Source of the DNA: an uncultured Anaerovibrio sp.
GTDB taxonomy: Bacteria; Bacillota; Negativicutes; Selenomonadales; Selenomonadaceae
Assembly (NCBI GenBank): GCA_902786545.1
Contig: CADACU010000007.1
Location: 1 to 52,211, forward strand
Length of the DNA: 52,211 nucleotides
Reading direction: 5' to 3'
Shown here: positions 51,883-52,211 of the stretch, piece by piece
Numbering within the stretch: the stretch's first letter is position 1
Layout: each line of letters opens with the position of its first letter
Translations under genes and position numbers: made by a program
The notes under the pieces: model-generated
The model's database searches: none
What the model was told of the DNA's origin: nothing
Seen by the model: the letters and a program-made list of their open reading frames with translations, nothing else

Positions 51883-52211
51883 ATGAAGAAATATTTGATT
51901 GTCGGTGGGGTGGCTGGCGGAGCTACAGCAGCGGCCCGGTTGCGCCGCTTGGACGAAACGGCCCGGATAATTCTTTTTGAGCGGGGGGAGGATATTTCCT
52001 TTGCAAATTGTGGCCTGCCATATTATGTGGGGGGGACAATTGAAGAGCGGGATGACCTGCTGGTGATGAATCCCCGTAGCTTCAATAATCTGTTCAATGT
52101 TGAGGTGCGCAATCACAGTGAGGTTATTGCCGTTGCACCGGACCGCAAGATGGTCACTGTGCGAAGTACTGAAGGGGAATATGAGGAAGAATACGATGCC
52201 TTGCTGTTGGC
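51883..52211 (+). CDS. CoA-disulfide reductase/NADH oxidase-type flavoprotein, 3' partial
   Basis: The first 109 residues of an FAD-dependent pyridine nucleotide-disulfide oxidoreductase. Seen: the FAD loop KKYLIVGGVAGGATAAARLRRLDE and SFANCGLPYYVGG, the redox-active single Cys motif of CoA-disulfide reductases and NADH oxidases. AGAAGGG precedes the ATG. The gene runs off the right edge. Likely role: reduce CoA disulfide, persulfides or oxygen with NAD(P)H, fitting the ArsR-controlled redox operon, though a repeat separates it from that unit. Confidence 0.92.
   Translation, partial: MKKYLIVGGVAGGATAAARLRRLDETARIILFERGEDISFANCGLPYYVGGTIEERDDLLVMNPRSFNNLFNVEVRNHSEVIAVAPDRKMVTVRSTEGEYEEEYDALLL

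Overview
The window looks like chromosome of a diderm Firmicute of the Negativicutes, most like the selenomonads (Selenomonas/Anaerovibrio-type lactate users). The reasons are Firmicute-style gene order and ribosome binding sites (tgt-yajC-secDF, greA-lysS, sepF, typA) together with outer-membrane TonB-dependent receptors, anaerobic lactate oxidation and a group 4 membrane [NiFe]-hydrogenase. The genus is an inference. I see no rRNA, tRNA, CRISPR array, IS element or prophage.

Layout. 1-4010: tgt (5' end missing), yajC, a 5-formyl-THF cyclo-ligase, secD and secF. 4165-12674: a lactate block, with a divergent lactate permease, a LutC plus LutB-LutA fusion lactate dehydrogenase, and an EtfB/EtfA/FAD lactate dehydrogenase set of the Acetobacterium LctBCD type. 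12979-16786: ybaK, thrC and pckA, with structured repeats between genes. 17027-21088: a LytTR response regulator, two sensor-kinase genes that each lack what the other has, a lipoprotein and a small secreted peptide gene broken by an amber codon. 21255-29794: a cobalamin riboswitch, btuF-btuD-btuC, a BtuB-like receptor, a Fic-family protein with a highly palindromic promoter, and a second BtuB-like receptor whose 5' end is a near copy, inverted, of the first. 30247-36986: typA, sepF, greA, lysS, and a TrkH/TrkA potassium system. 37043-40474: an acyltransferase-like membrane protein, two small genes and D-serine dehydratase. 40558-47850: a compact Hyf-type hydrogenase. 47890-49313: a ZTP riboswitch driving an OFA-family transporter. 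49519-52211: a cNMP-binding protein fused to a degenerate condensation-like domain, then an ArsR-regulated redox operon (ferredoxin, Fe-S membrane protein, CoA-disulfide reductase-like flavoprotein, cut by the window end).

How it fits together (inference). Lactate is imported and oxidised by one or both dehydrogenase systems. Pyruvate feeds PEP carboxykinase and fermentation, and ferredoxin and NADH are balanced by the Etf complex and the membrane hydrogenase. The standout novelties are the complementary split histidine kinase with a likely LytTR target site, the condensation-like/cNMP fusion protein, the inverted 5' ends of the two receptors, a Fic protein lacking its catalytic histidine, the ZTP riboswitch on a transporter, and a family of intergenic repeats whose hairpin stems vary in sequence but keep their pairing.
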